DNA of 64,000 bases from Odontocerum albicorne. Lineage: Eukaryota; Arthropoda; Insecta; Trichoptera; Odontoceridae. How positions within the stretch are numbered: position 1 is the stretch's first letter; every line of letters begins with the position of its first letter. The translations under genes and the position numbers were made by a program. Location of the stretch: positions 36,389,323 to 36,453,322 of the forward strand of contig OX463842.1 in NCBI GenBank assembly GCA_949825065.1, in the 5' to 3' direction. Shown piece after piece: positions 57,201-59,753 of the stretch. Below the pieces are notes generated by a model. The model ran no database searches, was not told the DNA's origin, and saw nothing but the letters and a program-made list of their open reading frames with translations.

Positions 57201-58243
57201 CCGACATGGAATAAGAGCATTATTACGTTTCGCGTACAAGCTTATTTATCTAAATAAAGAAAAAAAACTACAGCGTTAGATAAATAATTCATCTCGCGTG
57301 GATTTTATTAAGCTTTTTTCATATGACTTTTTCACAATAATCCATAAAACGTGTCGTTCAGTTAAAAAAATCAAATCATTTTATAAAATATTTAGATAAG
57401 TAGCAATGCTAAGAATGTCTGATTTTCACTACATATTTTTTTTATATTTATAATAATTATTATACTCGTAGAAAGGGAGTATGGTTAATTCGAATTTCGG
57501 AAGGCTTTAAAACTAACCTTGTTTTTTTTTTAAATATTCAAAATGTTTAAAATTTCATAGTTTTAATATCTTTTTATTTGTGAATTGAACTCAATTTATG
57601 AAGCAAATGCATTTGAGGAAGATTTTCAAGTACTTTAGACTCTCCATTATCCGGGTTCGCTTTTAACGAGTTGCTAATTAACGGAGCAGTAAAAAAATCG
57701 GTTACTGTAATGACATTTAAAAATATTACTTAAAATTTAAAACTCATGCGGCTACTTAGTATGTACCAGAAAATAAAATTGGCGAAATTGCGAACACATC
57801 ATCAATCAGAAATCTCGATCGATGACATGGTCGCAAATTGCTATTTGTACGCGCTTAGTTCAGTGTTCAATGCATCGTGTCAAATTGTATTTTTATTATT
57901 AACCATTTTAATTATTTTTACTTATATTTTATAACCTCAATTTGATACTTTCGTGTCACATTTCTGTATGATTTAGTTTTGTTTAACTTTTTGTGCAATA
58001 CTTTTTCCGATCTTTTTTTTTAGCGAAGATTATACGGATGATTTTTTTCCCTACCGCCACAGATAATCGAGATTCTACTATTCTAATATATTATTCAAAT
58101 AATTCACTTAAAAAAACATTTTTTCAACATACCTGAACTGGGGGGCTAGAATGGTTTTTTCCAGTGCCCGGGGTCGATTTCGCCCCTACTATTGCTAAGT
58201 AATCTAGAAGACGAGGACACAAAAATTGCTTTTGTATGTCCAT
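75..58243 (-). CDS. MADD: MADD / Rab3-GEF orthologue (DENN-domain Rab GEF), 25 coding exons, 3' end outside window
   Basis: In known animals this protein activates Rab3 and Rab27 by GDP/GTP exchange at synaptic and secretory vesicles, and a C-terminal death domain links it to kinesin and receptor complexes. Seen here: start [20 protein letters not shown], then family signatures such as [68 protein letters not shown] and [14 protein letters not shown]. All 25 exons have GT...AG introns and compatible phases, adding up to 4546 coding bases (about 1515 codons). Approximate domains: uDENN residues 10-260, cDENN 265-430, dDENN 430-690, then a low-complexity Ser/Gln-rich linker to about 1220, then a conserved block from [10 protein letters not shown] onward. 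Vertebrate and fly proteins run several hundred residues further, so the death domain and stop lie left of position 75. The start has A at -3 and G at +4. Confidence in identity is high. Inclusion of every exon in a single mRNA is inference. Confidence 0.96.
2050..2240 (+). mobile_element. LINE 3'-end relic
   Basis: The words GTGTATGGACGTAGGAGAAG and CTACCTACCCAAACAGGG match the 3' terminal region shared by several LINE relics here (compare 42.5-42.7, 50.0-50.1 and 60.6 kb). Heavily degraded. Confidence 0.5.
3330..3890 (+). mobile_element. Non-LTR retrotransposon relic (RT domain)
   Basis: Forward translation, with breaks, gives [20 protein letters not shown] (the FADD catalytic box of reverse transcriptase, here FANN) followed by [10 protein letters not shown]. 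About 250 bp further on is [16 protein letters not shown], the post-RT WCWRR motif of RTE/R2-like LINEs. Frameshifts and stops throughout; the two catalytic aspartates are replaced by Asn. Confidence 0.8.
4185..4853. mobile_element. hAT-type non-autonomous element with perfect 8-bp TSD
   Basis: Ends are CAGTGGTCCCCAACC and GGTTGGGGACCACTG, a perfect 15-bp terminal inverted repeat. It is flanked by the identical 8-bp direct repeat TCCTATAT (4177-4184 and 4854-4861), the hallmark of hAT insertion. Subterminal regions are very GC-rich (GGGCCGCGG words at both ends). The 0.5 kb core is AT-rich and has no transposase; a (TG)n microsatellite sits near the right end. Confidence 0.93.
5644..5691. repeat. 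24-bp tandem duplication
   Basis: GTAAGCACCAGATTTCAA occurs at 5644 and again at 5668, giving two adjacent 24-bp copies with a few differences at the end. Confidence 0.75.
5889..6122. mobile_element. piggyBac-like MITE (TTAA-flanked)
   Basis: TTAA at 5885-5888 and 6123-6126 flank terminal inverted repeats beginning CCCTGAGAG. Inside, a hairpin has 17-bp arms (ACCCTTGTATTCTAAAT and its complement). 234 bp, no coding capacity; mobilised in trans if at all. Confidence 0.8.
6263..6394 (-). CDS. MADD: MADD coding exon 23 ([11 protein letters not shown])
   Basis: 132 bp, phase 0 on both sides. It encodes [20 protein letters not shown] and [13 protein letters not shown], matching the GTLSDSE-type motif of the family. 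Confidence 0.9.
6395..8206 (-). other. MADD intron between exons 22 and 23
   Basis: AT-rich intron holding a 41-bp tandem triplication near its 5' end. The open stretches at 6.8-7.5 kb show no recognisable domain or codon bias. No other feature seen. Confidence 0.7.
6652..6760. repeat. 41-bp tandem repeat, 2.7 copies
   Basis: GTACTGAAAGTGTAGTTAAA begins at 6652, 6693 and 6734, so the period is exactly 41 bp. Copies are nearly identical, indicating recent slippage or unequal exchange. Confidence 0.92.
8207..8340 (-). CDS. MADD: MADD coding exon 22 (TTDMFKDIL block)
   Basis: 134 bp, acceptor TTTCAG, donor GTTTGT. It encodes [20 protein letters not shown] then LTSFESE, a conserved MADD segment. 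Phase 1 in and phase 0 out. Confidence 0.93.
8880..9776. mobile_element. Palindromic mariner derivative A (two 5' halves head to head)
   Basis: Both ends match the mariner TIR (left TTGGGTATTAACATAA, right GTTAACACCAA), with TA flanks at 8878-8879 and 9777-9778. From the left, plus-strand sequence encodes the transposase N-terminus ([32 protein letters not shown]). From about 9193 to the right end the same 5' part lies on the minus strand and extends further, to ...[11 protein letters not shown]. No 3' half, no DDD catalytic region. A helix-turn-helix DNA-binding segment is still legible in each arm. Confidence 0.9.
9259..9597 (-). pseudogene. Mariner transposase N-terminal fragment (right arm of A)
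   Basis: 112 codons: [80 protein letters not shown]. These are the paired helix-turn-helix motifs of mariner transposase that bind the inverted repeats. The catalytic domain is absent; the frame stops just after the second helix-turn-helix. Confidence 0.9.
9795..10257 (-). CDS. MADD: MADD coding exon 21 (GVGWL / GLGGMASVF block)
   Basis: The longest exon, 463 bp. It encodes [40 protein letters not shown] and [20 protein letters not shown], strongly conserved from fly to human. The donor GTATAA is followed only 16 bases later by the TA flank of a mariner palindrome. Confidence 0.96.
10858..11050 (-). mobile_element. tRNA-derived SINE copy
   Basis: On the minus strand a tRNA-like head (AGCCCAGTGGTA A-box, GGATTTGATACCC B-box) is followed by a T-rich patch and the family tail ending near CATGACAACAAGT. 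It is the intron sequence between exons 20 and 21. Diverged. Confidence 0.65.
11125..11387 (-). CDS. MADD: MADD coding exon 20 (Gln/Ser-rich, [12 protein letters not shown])
   Basis: 263 bp, acceptor TCAAG, donor GTAAGT. A Gln/Ser/Pro-rich stretch leads into [20 protein letters not shown] and TENQNFLND, which matches the family before the GVGWL block. Confidence 0.92.
11485..11575 (-). repeat. Dispersed repeat also present near 28.1 kb
   Basis: CCATCAAGAACAC...CATCTTCATCCAGGTTTGAC resembles 28107-28165 (CCATCAAGAACACAGAGATG ... CATCCAGGTTAGTC). Family not recognised; possibly a retrotransposon 3' piece. Confidence 0.45.
11690..11990 (+). mobile_element. LINE relic (C-terminal ORF2 segment)
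   Basis: Broken forward translation reads [25 protein letters not shown], then WLKNLWEWF. This is the KxxYxGHxxRxxKYxxLQ...GKIxGRR...SWLxNLRxW motif found downstream of RT in insect LINEs. Several stops and changed residues. Confidence 0.75.
12322..13148. mobile_element. piggyBac-like non-autonomous element
   Basis: Flanked by TTAA (12318-12321, 13149-13152). Imperfect inverted termini CCCTTTAAGTGCC / CCGGTTCACTGCC, and GGCCGG-containing subterminal words near both ends. AT-rich core without transposase. Confidence 0.6.
13800..13997 (-). mobile_element. tRNA-derived SINE copy
   Basis: The minus strand begins with a tRNA-like A-box (TGACCTAGTTGGTAAGATG), then a degenerate B-box, T-tract, and the tail GTTAGTTGGAAGAGATTACT that defines this family. 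Confidence 0.75.
14091..14140. repeat. Imperfect hairpin
   Basis: AATAAGTTAGAGAGC pairs with GCTCTCTGTAACTTATT across a short loop. Small, of unknown origin. Confidence 0.5.
14605..14785 (-). CDS. MADD: MADD coding exon 19
   Basis: 181 bp, acceptor TTTCAG, donor GTATTT. It encodes [20 protein letters not shown] then [11 protein letters not shown], a conserved insect Rab3-GEF block. Confidence 0.92.
14978..15165 (-). mobile_element. tRNA-derived SINE copy
   Basis: Minus-strand head with B-box GGGTTCGATTTC, partial duplication of GCAGGTTGTG, T-rich spacer, and the tail GTTAGTTGGACGAGATTGTC. Confidence 0.75.
15284..16583 (-). mobile_element. mariner transposon D, full length (about 1.3 kb), inactive
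   Basis: Inverted termini of about 30 bp begin CCAAGTCTATACCTATGAAA (left) and CCAGGTGTGTACCTATGAAA (right, complement), with TA flanks at 15282-15283 and 16584-16585. The length is typical of mariner. It differs in sequence from copies A-C, so it is a second mariner lineage. It lies in the MADD intron between exons 18 and 19, in the same orientation as the gene. Confidence 0.93.
15380..16387 (-). pseudogene. mariner D transposase pseudogene
   Basis: The N-terminus (residues 1-82, from 16387) carries [20 protein letters not shown] and the GRPPRKFED linker, then a stop. After further breaks come [53 protein letters not shown] and [15 protein letters not shown]. This is the mariner D,D34D architecture, but the first catalytic Asp (normally TGDEKW) is Asn here; the other two Asp survive. 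Stops, frameshifts and the D-to-N change make it non-functional. Confidence 0.92.
16828..16900. repeat. Tigger/pogo-type end fragment (low confidence)
   Basis: CAGTAAAACCCCATTAATTC resembles the terminus CAGTAAAAGTCCGTTAATTA at 34811. No matching opposite end found. Confidence 0.3.
17299..17499 (-). CDS. MADD: MADD coding exon 18 (Ala/Lys/Ser helix)
   Basis: 201 bp, phase 0 on both sides. It encodes [40 protein letters not shown] and [20 protein letters not shown]. This Ala/Ser/Lys repeat is characteristic of insect Rab3-GEF. It predicts a long amphipathic helix. Confidence 0.93.
17700..18070 (+). mobile_element. LINE relic (post-RT segment and 3' end)
   Basis: Broken translation gives ETWTVKV...[14 protein letters not shown], the YGxETWTLK...FEMWCWRRMLRISW motif. 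It is followed by [19 protein letters not shown] and a GATGATGATT-type end. It contains a short tandem repeat. Confidence 0.7.
17850..17907. repeat. Short tandem repeat TGTGACAGTACGAATGTCACT
   Basis: Three partial copies of a roughly 20-25 bp unit, each an imperfect palindrome (GTGACA...TGTCAC), inside the LINE relic. Confidence 0.7.
18285..18491 (-). CDS. MADD: MADD coding exon 17 (linker with repeated RQGSQ)
   Basis: 207 bp, phase 0 on both sides. It encodes [20 protein letters not shown] and two copies of a motif, [16 protein letters not shown] and [14 protein letters not shown], which look like a short internal repeat. Confidence 0.87.
18492..19449 (-). other. MADD intron between exons 16 and 17
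   Basis: AT-rich intron. No repeat family or coding potential recognised. Confidence 0.6.
19450..19671 (-). CDS. MADD: MADD coding exon 16 (linker with LVQRGSLRG)
   Basis: 222 bp, phase 0 on both sides, acceptor TTGCAG, donor GTAAGT. A Ser/Thr/Gln-rich region ends [18 protein letters not shown]. The LVQR motif recurs in exon 20. Confidence 0.86.
20352..20549 (-). CDS. MADD: MADD coding exon 15 (Ser/Pro-rich linker)
   Basis: 198 bp, phase 0 on both sides. It encodes [20 protein letters not shown] and [20 protein letters not shown]. Low-complexity linker, and the first of several symmetric exons that could be cassettes. Confidence 0.85.
20550..22107 (-). other. MADD intron between exons 14 and 15
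   Basis: Holds a truncated SINE tail at about 20720-20765 (minus). TTAACCCTCTGAATC near 21895 and TTAACCCTTTCAG near 21964 recall piggyBac-type ends but are not a valid pair. Otherwise nothing seen. Confidence 0.55.
22108..22202 (-). CDS. MADD: MADD coding exon 14
   Basis: 95 bp, acceptor TCGTAG, donor GTGAGT, phase 1 in and phase 0 out. It encodes [20 protein letters not shown] then [11 protein letters not shown]. Homology is weaker here, but both splice sites and the phase fit. Confidence 0.82.
22203..23431 (-). other. MADD intron between exons 13 and 14
   Basis: AT-rich. Open stretches up to about 88 codons on either strand look like chance. No recognised element. Confidence 0.6.
23432..23533 (-). 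CDS. MADD: MADD coding exon 13 (acidic/Ser motif)
   Basis: 102 bp, acceptor TTTTAG, donor GTAAAA. It encodes [20 protein letters not shown] followed by [11 protein letters not shown], the conserved acidic serine cluster after dDENN. Confidence 0.93.
24250..24945 (+). mobile_element. LINE 3' relic ending in an expanded minisatellite
   Basis: Degraded C-terminal LINE sequence (LRWFKHTKK..., then a GDVWIWRK segment). It passes into the family's 3' end words CTCTCTGCCTACCTAGACAG and ATAGGATGGTATATATG. The 3' end has been amplified into the 38-bp array described separately. Confidence 0.7.
24774..24925. repeat. 38-bp minisatellite, exactly 4 copies
   Basis: Unit begins AAACTACTGACTTGTACTCT and ends CCTAGACAGGG; 152 bp equals 4 x 38. 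Copies differ at only a few bases. The unit comes from the 3' end of the adjacent LINE. Confidence 0.92.
25108..25318 (-). CDS. MADD: MADD coding exon 12 (dDENN end)
   Basis: 211 bp, acceptor TTATAG, donor GTATTG. It encodes [20 protein letters not shown], then [20 protein letters not shown], the conserved GDKPKW motif that closes the DENN module. Confidence 0.95.
25402..25560 (-). CDS. MADD: MADD coding exon 11 (dDENN)
   Basis: 159 bp, phase 0 on both sides. It encodes [20 protein letters not shown] then [20 protein letters not shown] and NKFARTQ, core dDENN sequence. Donor GTACAT is weak but in frame with exon 12. Confidence 0.96.
26110..26368 (-). CDS. MADD: MADD coding exon 10 (linker and dDENN start)
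   Basis: 259 bp, acceptor CCTCAG, donor GTGAGT. A Ser/Pro/Gln-rich linker with two GPP-containing repeats ([19 protein letters not shown]) is followed by the conserved [20 protein letters not shown] of dDENN. Confidence 0.95.
27053..27581. mobile_element. Tigger/pogo-like MITE with TA flanks
   Basis: Inverted termini CAGTGGAACCTCGGTTCTCG (left) and CAGTGGAACCTCAGTTTTCG (right, complement) with TA at 27051-27052 and 27582-27583. Further TTCTCGAAC words repeat inward. 529 bp, no transposase. Its right end is about 60 bp from the donor of MADD exon 9. Confidence 0.85.
27639..27751 (-). CDS. MADD: MADD coding exon 9, with two possible acceptors
   Basis: From acceptor CGCAG (exon end 27751) it encodes [17 protein letters not shown]...[11 protein letters not shown], ending in phase 2 at donor GTAAAT. 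A second in-frame acceptor, GAACAG (exon end 27736), would start at ALSSMS and give LKQ-ALSSMS, the form best matching vertebrate MADD. The choice changes five residues. Confidence 0.87.
27752..29904 (-). other. MADD intron between the micro-exon and exon 9
   Basis: Very AT-rich. Apart from the dispersed repeat near 28.1 kb no element or gene is seen. Confidence 0.6.
29905..29937 (-). CDS. MADD: MADD candidate micro-exon (11 codons)
   Basis: A 33-bp open stretch flanked by GTATAG acceptor and GTAATT donor encodes [11 protein letters not shown]. It is phase 0 on both sides, so it can be included or skipped without a frameshift. Its AMQ...M start resembles the ALSSM start of the next exon. I infer an optional exon; only RNA would settle it. 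Confidence 0.6.
30205..30331 (-). CDS. MADD: MADD coding exon 8 (cDENN/dDENN junction)
   Basis: 127 bp, acceptor TTTTAG, donor GTAATA. It encodes [20 protein letters not shown] and [15 protein letters not shown], matching the MADD segment after cDENN. It ends in phase 0. Confidence 0.94.
30498..30572. repeat. Near-perfect hairpin, 34-bp arms, 7-bp loop
   Basis: Left arm 30498-30531 (ATTGTAATTTG...TTTATTCC), loop 30532-30538, right arm 30539-30572. One mismatch in 34. It lies in the MADD intron between exons 7 and 8. Confidence 0.93.
31133..31385 (-). CDS. MADD: MADD coding exon 7 (cDENN core)
   Basis: 253 bp, acceptor TTACAG, donor GTAAGT. It encodes the most conserved cDENN stretch: [20 protein letters not shown], then [20 protein letters not shown] and [19 protein letters not shown]. 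This is the main catalytic-fold segment of DENN GEFs. Confidence 0.97.
31814..32064 (-). CDS. MADD: MADD coding exon 6 (cDENN)
   Basis: 251 bp, acceptor TTTTAG, donor GTAAGT. It encodes DTVWSVLTG...[19 protein letters not shown]...[19 protein letters not shown], the first part of the cDENN domain. Phase 2 in and phase 1 out match its neighbours. Confidence 0.96.
32241..32469. mobile_element. piggyBac-like MITE (TTAA-flanked)
   Basis: TTAA at 32237-32240 and 32470-32473. Imperfect inverted ends CGCATTCACAGCCAGC / CACATTAACTGCTGAC. 229 bp, non-coding. Confidence 0.65.
32729..32886 (-). CDS. MADD: MADD coding exon 5
   Basis: 158 bp, acceptor TTACAG, donor GTAAGT. It encodes [20 protein letters not shown] then [16 protein letters not shown], a very conserved DENN motif in MADD proteins. 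Confidence 0.95.
33341..33575 (-). mobile_element. tRNA-derived SINE copy, well preserved
   Basis: The minus strand reads a tRNA-like head with TGCTTAGTTGGTAAG (A-box) and GCGGGTTTGATTC (B-box), then a spacer with CAATCTGGTTTAAACTTAA. The tail is GTTAGTTGGAAGATATTGCT, ACATGGTAATACACTCGACA, GGTTGTACAGTATACATCGA. The head carries a small inverted duplication of TTGGTAAG/CTTACCAA. Confidence 0.85.
34311..34500 (-). CDS. MADD: MADD coding exon 4 (uDENN insert)
   Basis: 190 bp, acceptor TTTTAG, donor GTTGGG, phase 2 in and phase 0 out. It encodes [20 protein letters not shown] and a Ser/Pro-rich tail ending [11 protein letters not shown], the variable insert between the two uDENN halves. It is separated from exon 3 by a 14.3 kb intron. 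Confidence 0.92.
34811..35040. repeat. Tigger-like fragment with 50-bp tandem duplication
   Basis: CAGTAAAAGTCCGTTAATTA at the left resembles a Tigger/pogo terminus. Inside, GTTAATTCGAAAAC recurs at 34904 and 34954, each followed by CATTCACATTGTTTTTTTTT, giving a 50-bp direct duplication. The right end is not found. Confidence 0.5.
39384..39409. repeat. (AG)n microsatellite
   Basis: Uninterrupted AG dinucleotide run of about 13 units. Confidence 0.95.
40156..40208. repeat. Imperfect hairpin
   Basis: AAATTTTACATTTATGAA pairs with TTCATAAATGTAGAATTT with one mismatch across a short loop. Confidence 0.6.
40833..41068. mobile_element. piggyBac-like MITE (TTAA-flanked)
   Basis: TTAA at 40829-40832 and 41069-41072. 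Imperfect ends CACGTTAAGTGCCGAAAA / CACATTGACAGCTGAATA. The core has GC-rich CAGCGGGGCC. 236 bp. Confidence 0.65.
41985..42214. repeat. 115-bp tandem duplication
   Basis: GGGTTTTATCTTTACCAAGC starts at 41989 and again at 42104. The two copies are nearly identical (for example ACTAGTAGAC vs ACTGGTAGAC). Confidence 0.9.
42225..42690 (+). mobile_element. LINE relic (C-terminal ORF2 segment and 3' end)
   Basis: Translation reads [76 protein letters not shown]. This is the DRIRNExIR...VLEKIEExRLRWFGHVxRM...[14 protein letters not shown] motif of RTE/R2-like LINEs, the best preserved copy here. It ends in the shared 3' words GCGCTCTGTCCTC...GATGGTATATACTCATATG. Two in-frame stops. Confidence 0.85.
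43926..46440 (+). repeat. 33-bp minisatellite array, about 75 copies
   Basis: Core unit reads CAGGAAACAATGCTACATCA followed by TTCTATCCCACCG (33 bp). Variant units (ATATCATTC, CGTCATTC, CAGCATTC, TTCAGTTCC, AACGCTACA) recur in ordered blocks. A block starting AGTGCTACGAGTACATCATT occurs at 43926 and 45109 (1183 bp apart), and a multi-unit block around 44585-45020 recurs about 753 bp further on. Because 33 is divisible by three, all three forward frames are open. Reading frames of 483 and 657 codons result, with no start context, signal or domain. Treated as satellite, not a gene. Confidence 0.95.
47165..47433 (-). mobile_element. CR1/L2-like LINE relic, 3' part (interrupted)
   Basis: The minus strand continues the LINE broken by the LTR palindrome: KQSNRAG..., then in a shifted frame [12 protein letters not shown], the AFSVAGPRLWNSLP-type motif near the end of CR1/L2 ORF2. 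Several frameshifts and stops follow. Confidence 0.75.
47434..48338. mobile_element. Palindrome of two inverted LTRs (Ty3/gypsy-type) with tRNA-Trp primer sequence at the apex
   Basis: Left arm 47434-47865 (starts TGTAGGAACTACTATCG) and right arm 47911-48338 (complement starts TGTATGAACTACTGTCG) are nearly identical over about 425 bp, differing mainly by a 7-bp and a 3-bp indel. They contain a TATA-like TATAAATA and AATAAA. The 45-bp apex includes ATCACGTCGGGGTCACCA (47862-47879), the 3' terminal 18 nt of tRNA-Trp with CCA. Read on the minus strand, this is a primer-binding site ten bases after the end of a TGTA...TACA LTR (47890-48338). Flanks are TAAC / CAAC, an imperfect 4-bp target duplication. 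No gag or pol. Confidence 0.9.
47862..47879 (-). other. tRNA-Trp primer-binding site
   Basis: On the minus strand it reads TGGTGACCCCGACGTGAT, the complement of the tRNA-Trp 3' end. This primer is characteristic of CsRn1-clade Ty3/gypsy retrotransposons, so the LTR most likely comes from that clade. Confidence 0.85.
48339..48720 (-). mobile_element. CR1/L2-like LINE relic, 5' part (interrupted)
   Basis: Minus-strand translation, with one stop and frameshifts, reads [69 protein letters not shown]. These follow the RLDYCNSLL...GLP...LQxVQNAAARL...FKxLNGxAPxYLSxL...RSLRS...LVVP order of CR1/L2/Rex-type ORF2. The LTR palindrome is inserted directly after LVV. Confidence 0.85.
48830..48989 (-). 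CDS. MADD: MADD coding exon 3 (uDENN/linker), GC-rich
   Basis: 160 bp, acceptor TGCAG, donor GTTAGC. It encodes [17 protein letters not shown], which completes the uDENN core, then a Gly/Ala/Arg/Ser linker ([10 protein letters not shown]...[10 protein letters not shown]). The exon is much richer in G+C than any neighbour, and most third positions are G or C. Confidence 0.94.
49555..50135 (+). mobile_element. LINE 3' relic split by a piggyBac-like MITE
   Basis: GAGGTTTGGATATGTTTAAC (the RWFGYV motif region) on the left. On the right AGATATATGGATGTGGAGGA and TTTGGCGCTTTGTACTCTCT match the LINE 3' end seen at 42.6 and 60.6 kb. The TTAA-flanked element at 49698-49897 lies between the two parts. 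Confidence 0.65.
49702..49893. mobile_element. piggyBac-like MITE with perfect 14-bp TIR
   Basis: CCCTTTTAATCCCA at the left and its exact complement at the right, flanked by TTAA at 49698-49701 and 49894-49897. 192 bp. Confidence 0.85.
50195..50385 (+). mobile_element. tRNA-derived SINE copy
   Basis: CGTCGCTTAGTTGGTTAGAC (A-box) and GCGTGTTCGAGTCGC (B-box) form a tRNA-like head. It is followed by GGTCTGGTTTTCACTTAAGT and a degraded tail. Confidence 0.82.
50395..50640 (+). mobile_element. LINE 3' relic
   Basis: CTGAGATGTTTTGGATATGT, ATCGTAGGAGTTGTATAGAT and TCTGGCGCTCTCTTCTCTCT followed by GATGGTATTTATGTATGTAA reproduce the family 3' end. Confidence 0.65.
50767..52042. mobile_element. Palindromic mariner derivative B with internal tandem duplication
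   Basis: TIRs TTGGGTGTTAACATAAGTTG (left) and the matching complement at the right, with TA flanks. Plus-strand transposase sequence begins twice: ATG at 50940 and again at 51218, a 278-bp tandem duplication of the 5' end. Both copies share a 2-base loss after CATTTTCGAC that shifts the frame. The second copy runs to residues around [10 protein letters not shown]. Near 51746 the sequence flips, and the minus strand carries a second, shorter 5' half out to the right TIR. No 3' half. Confidence 0.9.
51258..51752 (+). pseudogene. Mariner transposase N-terminal pseudogene (copy B)
   Basis: After the shared frameshift the open frame reads [100 protein letters not shown] and [10 protein letters not shown]. 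Helix-turn-helix region plus the first catalytic Asp, then truncation. It lacks the second and third Asp. Confidence 0.88.
52330..52425 (-). mobile_element. tRNA-derived SINE head fragment
   Basis: The minus strand contains CACCATAACCTATTAGTATA and GTTGGGTTCGATGC, A- and B-box-like. The tail is missing. Confidence 0.6.
52575..52735 (+). mobile_element. tRNA-derived SINE copy, head truncated
   Basis: GTTGGTATCCAGATTTTTTC, TTTCCACTTAAGGCCTCTGT, TTTCTGGTTGGTTGGCAGAG, then CAGGTTGTAATGTATACAAC and AACGAAAGTGTAAT, the family tail. Confidence 0.78.
52845..53000 (+). mobile_element. tRNA-derived SINE copy
   Basis: B-box-like GGTTTCGAATTCCG, then TATTTCTGGTGGGATGGAAG, ATCGCCACGTGGCAATAAAT and GGCTGTACTGTATACGAGCA. 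This copy follows the other SINE by about 100 bp. Confidence 0.78.
53860..54240 (-). mobile_element. LINE 3' relic
   Basis: The minus strand has GAAGAGCGAGGAAGAGGTAG followed by ACCGAGAAAGAG ([13 protein letters not shown] motif), then GGATGTGAATGGGG and CTCTCTGTCTACTCC...ACGTGATGGTATATAATG, the family 3' end. Confidence 0.65.
54310..55080 (+). mobile_element. LINE relic (RT C-terminal region to near 3' end)
   Basis: Broken translation reads [40 protein letters not shown] (the GLxLNxxKTKxMxV...FKYLGS motif after the RT active site). About 400 bp on comes [18 protein letters not shown]. Many stops. Confidence 0.78.
55411..56605 (+). mobile_element. mariner transposon C (1.2 kb), internally deleted
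   Basis: TIRs CTAGGTGTTAACATAAGTTG and complement of CCTGTGTCCGTTTTTTTC...CCCAA, with TA flanks at 55409-55410 and 56606-56607. Same lineage as A and B, but the only copy with a real 3' half. About 110 bp encoding the N-terminal helix region are missing, joined at ATATCAAGTAGACGA / ATGAAAGGACAG. Confidence 0.92.
55586..56526 (+). pseudogene. mariner C transposase pseudogene
   Basis: After the N-terminal deletion the frame resumes at MKGQLVDGF / [20 protein letters not shown] and carries [21 protein letters not shown] frameshift follows, then [20 protein letters not shown] (first Asp kept, Glu changed to Lys), [24 protein letters not shown] sequence, and QHDNAR with the second Asp. The third Asp motif (normally PSDFHLF) has lost its Asp and shifted. 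The C-terminus ends [20 protein letters not shown]. Inactive. Confidence 0.88.
56929..57097 (-). CDS. MADD: MADD coding exon 2 (uDENN)
   Basis: Acceptor ...CCCCAG, donor GTAAGT, 169 bp (56 codons plus one base). It encodes [10 protein letters not shown]...VYFCQPEGC...[10 protein letters not shown], the central uDENN motif of the family. It joins exon 1 in phase 0 and exon 3 in phase 1. Confidence 0.95.
57633..58081. mobile_element. Possible Tigger/pogo-like MITE
   Basis: The left end TACTTTAGACTCTCCATTAT and the right end (complement TAGTAGAATCTCGATTATCT) resemble the insect Tigger terminus CAGTAGAATCTCGATTATCC. About 450 bp, no recognisable transposase. Boundaries approximate. Confidence 0.5.
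58133..58243 (-). CDS. MADD: MADD coding exon 1 (residues 1-37)
   Basis: Start codon at 58243-58241, ending in a GTATGT-type donor at phase 0. It encodes [20 protein letters not shown] followed by a Ser/Pro-rich stretch, and corresponds to the conserved N-terminus of MADD at the start of uDENN. The ATG is chosen because the homology begins at it and its context (ATAATGG) is good. Confidence 0.93.
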
Positions 58244-58328
58244 TATTAGATTTTTTATTTATTTTTTCTTAACTTCTATATTGGAGTGAGCTTCATCGAA
58301 ATCATGTCACCGTGTTATAGAAGGTCTC
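58244..58328 (-). other. Possible 5' UTR part of MADD exon 1
   Basis: Upstream of the start codon the minus strand has a candidate acceptor, CCACTCACAG, ending at 58329. Transcription could run from there into the coding exon. Purely inferred from the splice-like sequence. Confidence 0.35.
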
Positions 58329-59682
58329 CTGTGAGTGGCTTTTCCATCCTTTCTCATGTGCTTGATCCAGATATTTATATTTCTCGAGCCGCTCTTATAC
58401 AAAAACATTATGTCATTATCTTCACCTAAAAACATTAAACAAATTAATTACTGAAAATCTACAAATTAAATTTATATACTCGTATATGGAAAATATTTTT
58501 ATTTATTTCGTTTTACTATTGCACTTGAACTAATATTTCGGAATCTAAATTAGGAAGGCAATGATGACCCCGCGAGATACCAAGAAGAAGTCTTATTCTA
58601 AGAACATAAAATACTATAGCCTTGGTCTTCTACTGACGCGGTGATAGTATTACTTTCGATGTTCACTAGTTCGGATATGTTAAGAGGTACCGTCCGAATG
58701 AAAAAAAAAGTATTCGTCAGATCTTTGGCGTCGGCAATGCTGTCTATGATCTCCGAGCAGAAATTCCAGCAGGAAGTATTTAAACTAACAATGAGACTGG
58801 ACGATATTAAACCATATTGGATTATGTGTTATATATACGTGTGGTCCTTGTCCGATAACTGAAAATTAAAGAAAATGAGGTATGGGTTTTGTGTTTTTTT
58901 CGTAAACGATTATATATTTATTAAACAAATTTAACACAGAATCTTCTTTGTAAATGTTCAACTAAGATTAATTGAGAAAACTTACTAACATTTCTATAAT
59001 TTGAACAACATGAAGCACCAAACTTCACATTTTTTAAATGTAATTTTTAATACGAGTATATCAGAAATTGACCAAAAACTAAATATATAAATCCCAACTC
59101 TGAGGTAATTAGAAGCATTCGCTGGCTCTTCTTGCTGTATAAACGCAGGTTTTTAGCAAAATATATTAATGAACTCAAGAGTATATTCATGTTTAACTAT
59201 AAATCATTATCGTTATATTCAAGTTGCATAAAAATATAAGTGCTTTCACACAAATAGCTAAATTATTTATGTTACTTAGAAATACCCACACGAAGAAGCA
59301 GTGAAAACACTAAATAAAACATTTAGGTCAAAACCACCCTCGTTGTCGCATCCTTGACACATCTCCAGGGTAGTTTTTCTTCTCGTAATTGGAGAAAGAA
59401 ATATTACGGCCATCTTTTGTGTCGAGTAGTCTCAGTTATAAAAAATATCGCGTCACAATATGCAGCCTTACGTAATTATTTTGTTTCGATTTTTCACAAA
59501 AAAATGTTATTTACTCATATCATTTTACAACTCTTTTAGAGATATTACTTCTGTCAAACTGTCAAAAAATGAGGATTCCTTAAAAATGAGTTCAGTGATA
59601 TACTCGTATAGTACGAGTATCACCAAAAGCTCAAATTTGTGACATGTATCAAATCACTACCATTTATGATGTAGTGAGATTT

Positions 59683-59753
59683 GTATTCCTTTACTAAACC
59701 ATAACATGAGCTATTTTCTTAATAGCTCATGTTATGGTTTAGTAAAGGAATAC
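59683..59753. repeat. Perfect hairpin, 33-bp arms, 5-bp loop
   Basis: Left arm 59683-59715 (GTATTCCTTTACTAAACC ...), loop TTCTT 59716-59720, right arm 59721-59753, with no mismatch. Likely very recent. No transposon flanks seen. Confidence 0.97.

Noticed and set aside
57746..57934. 62-codon plus-strand frame as a transposase or small membrane protein
   Set aside because: It lies within a probable Tigger-like MITE and shows no transposase motif; the hydrophobic C-terminus is probably chance AT-rich coding.
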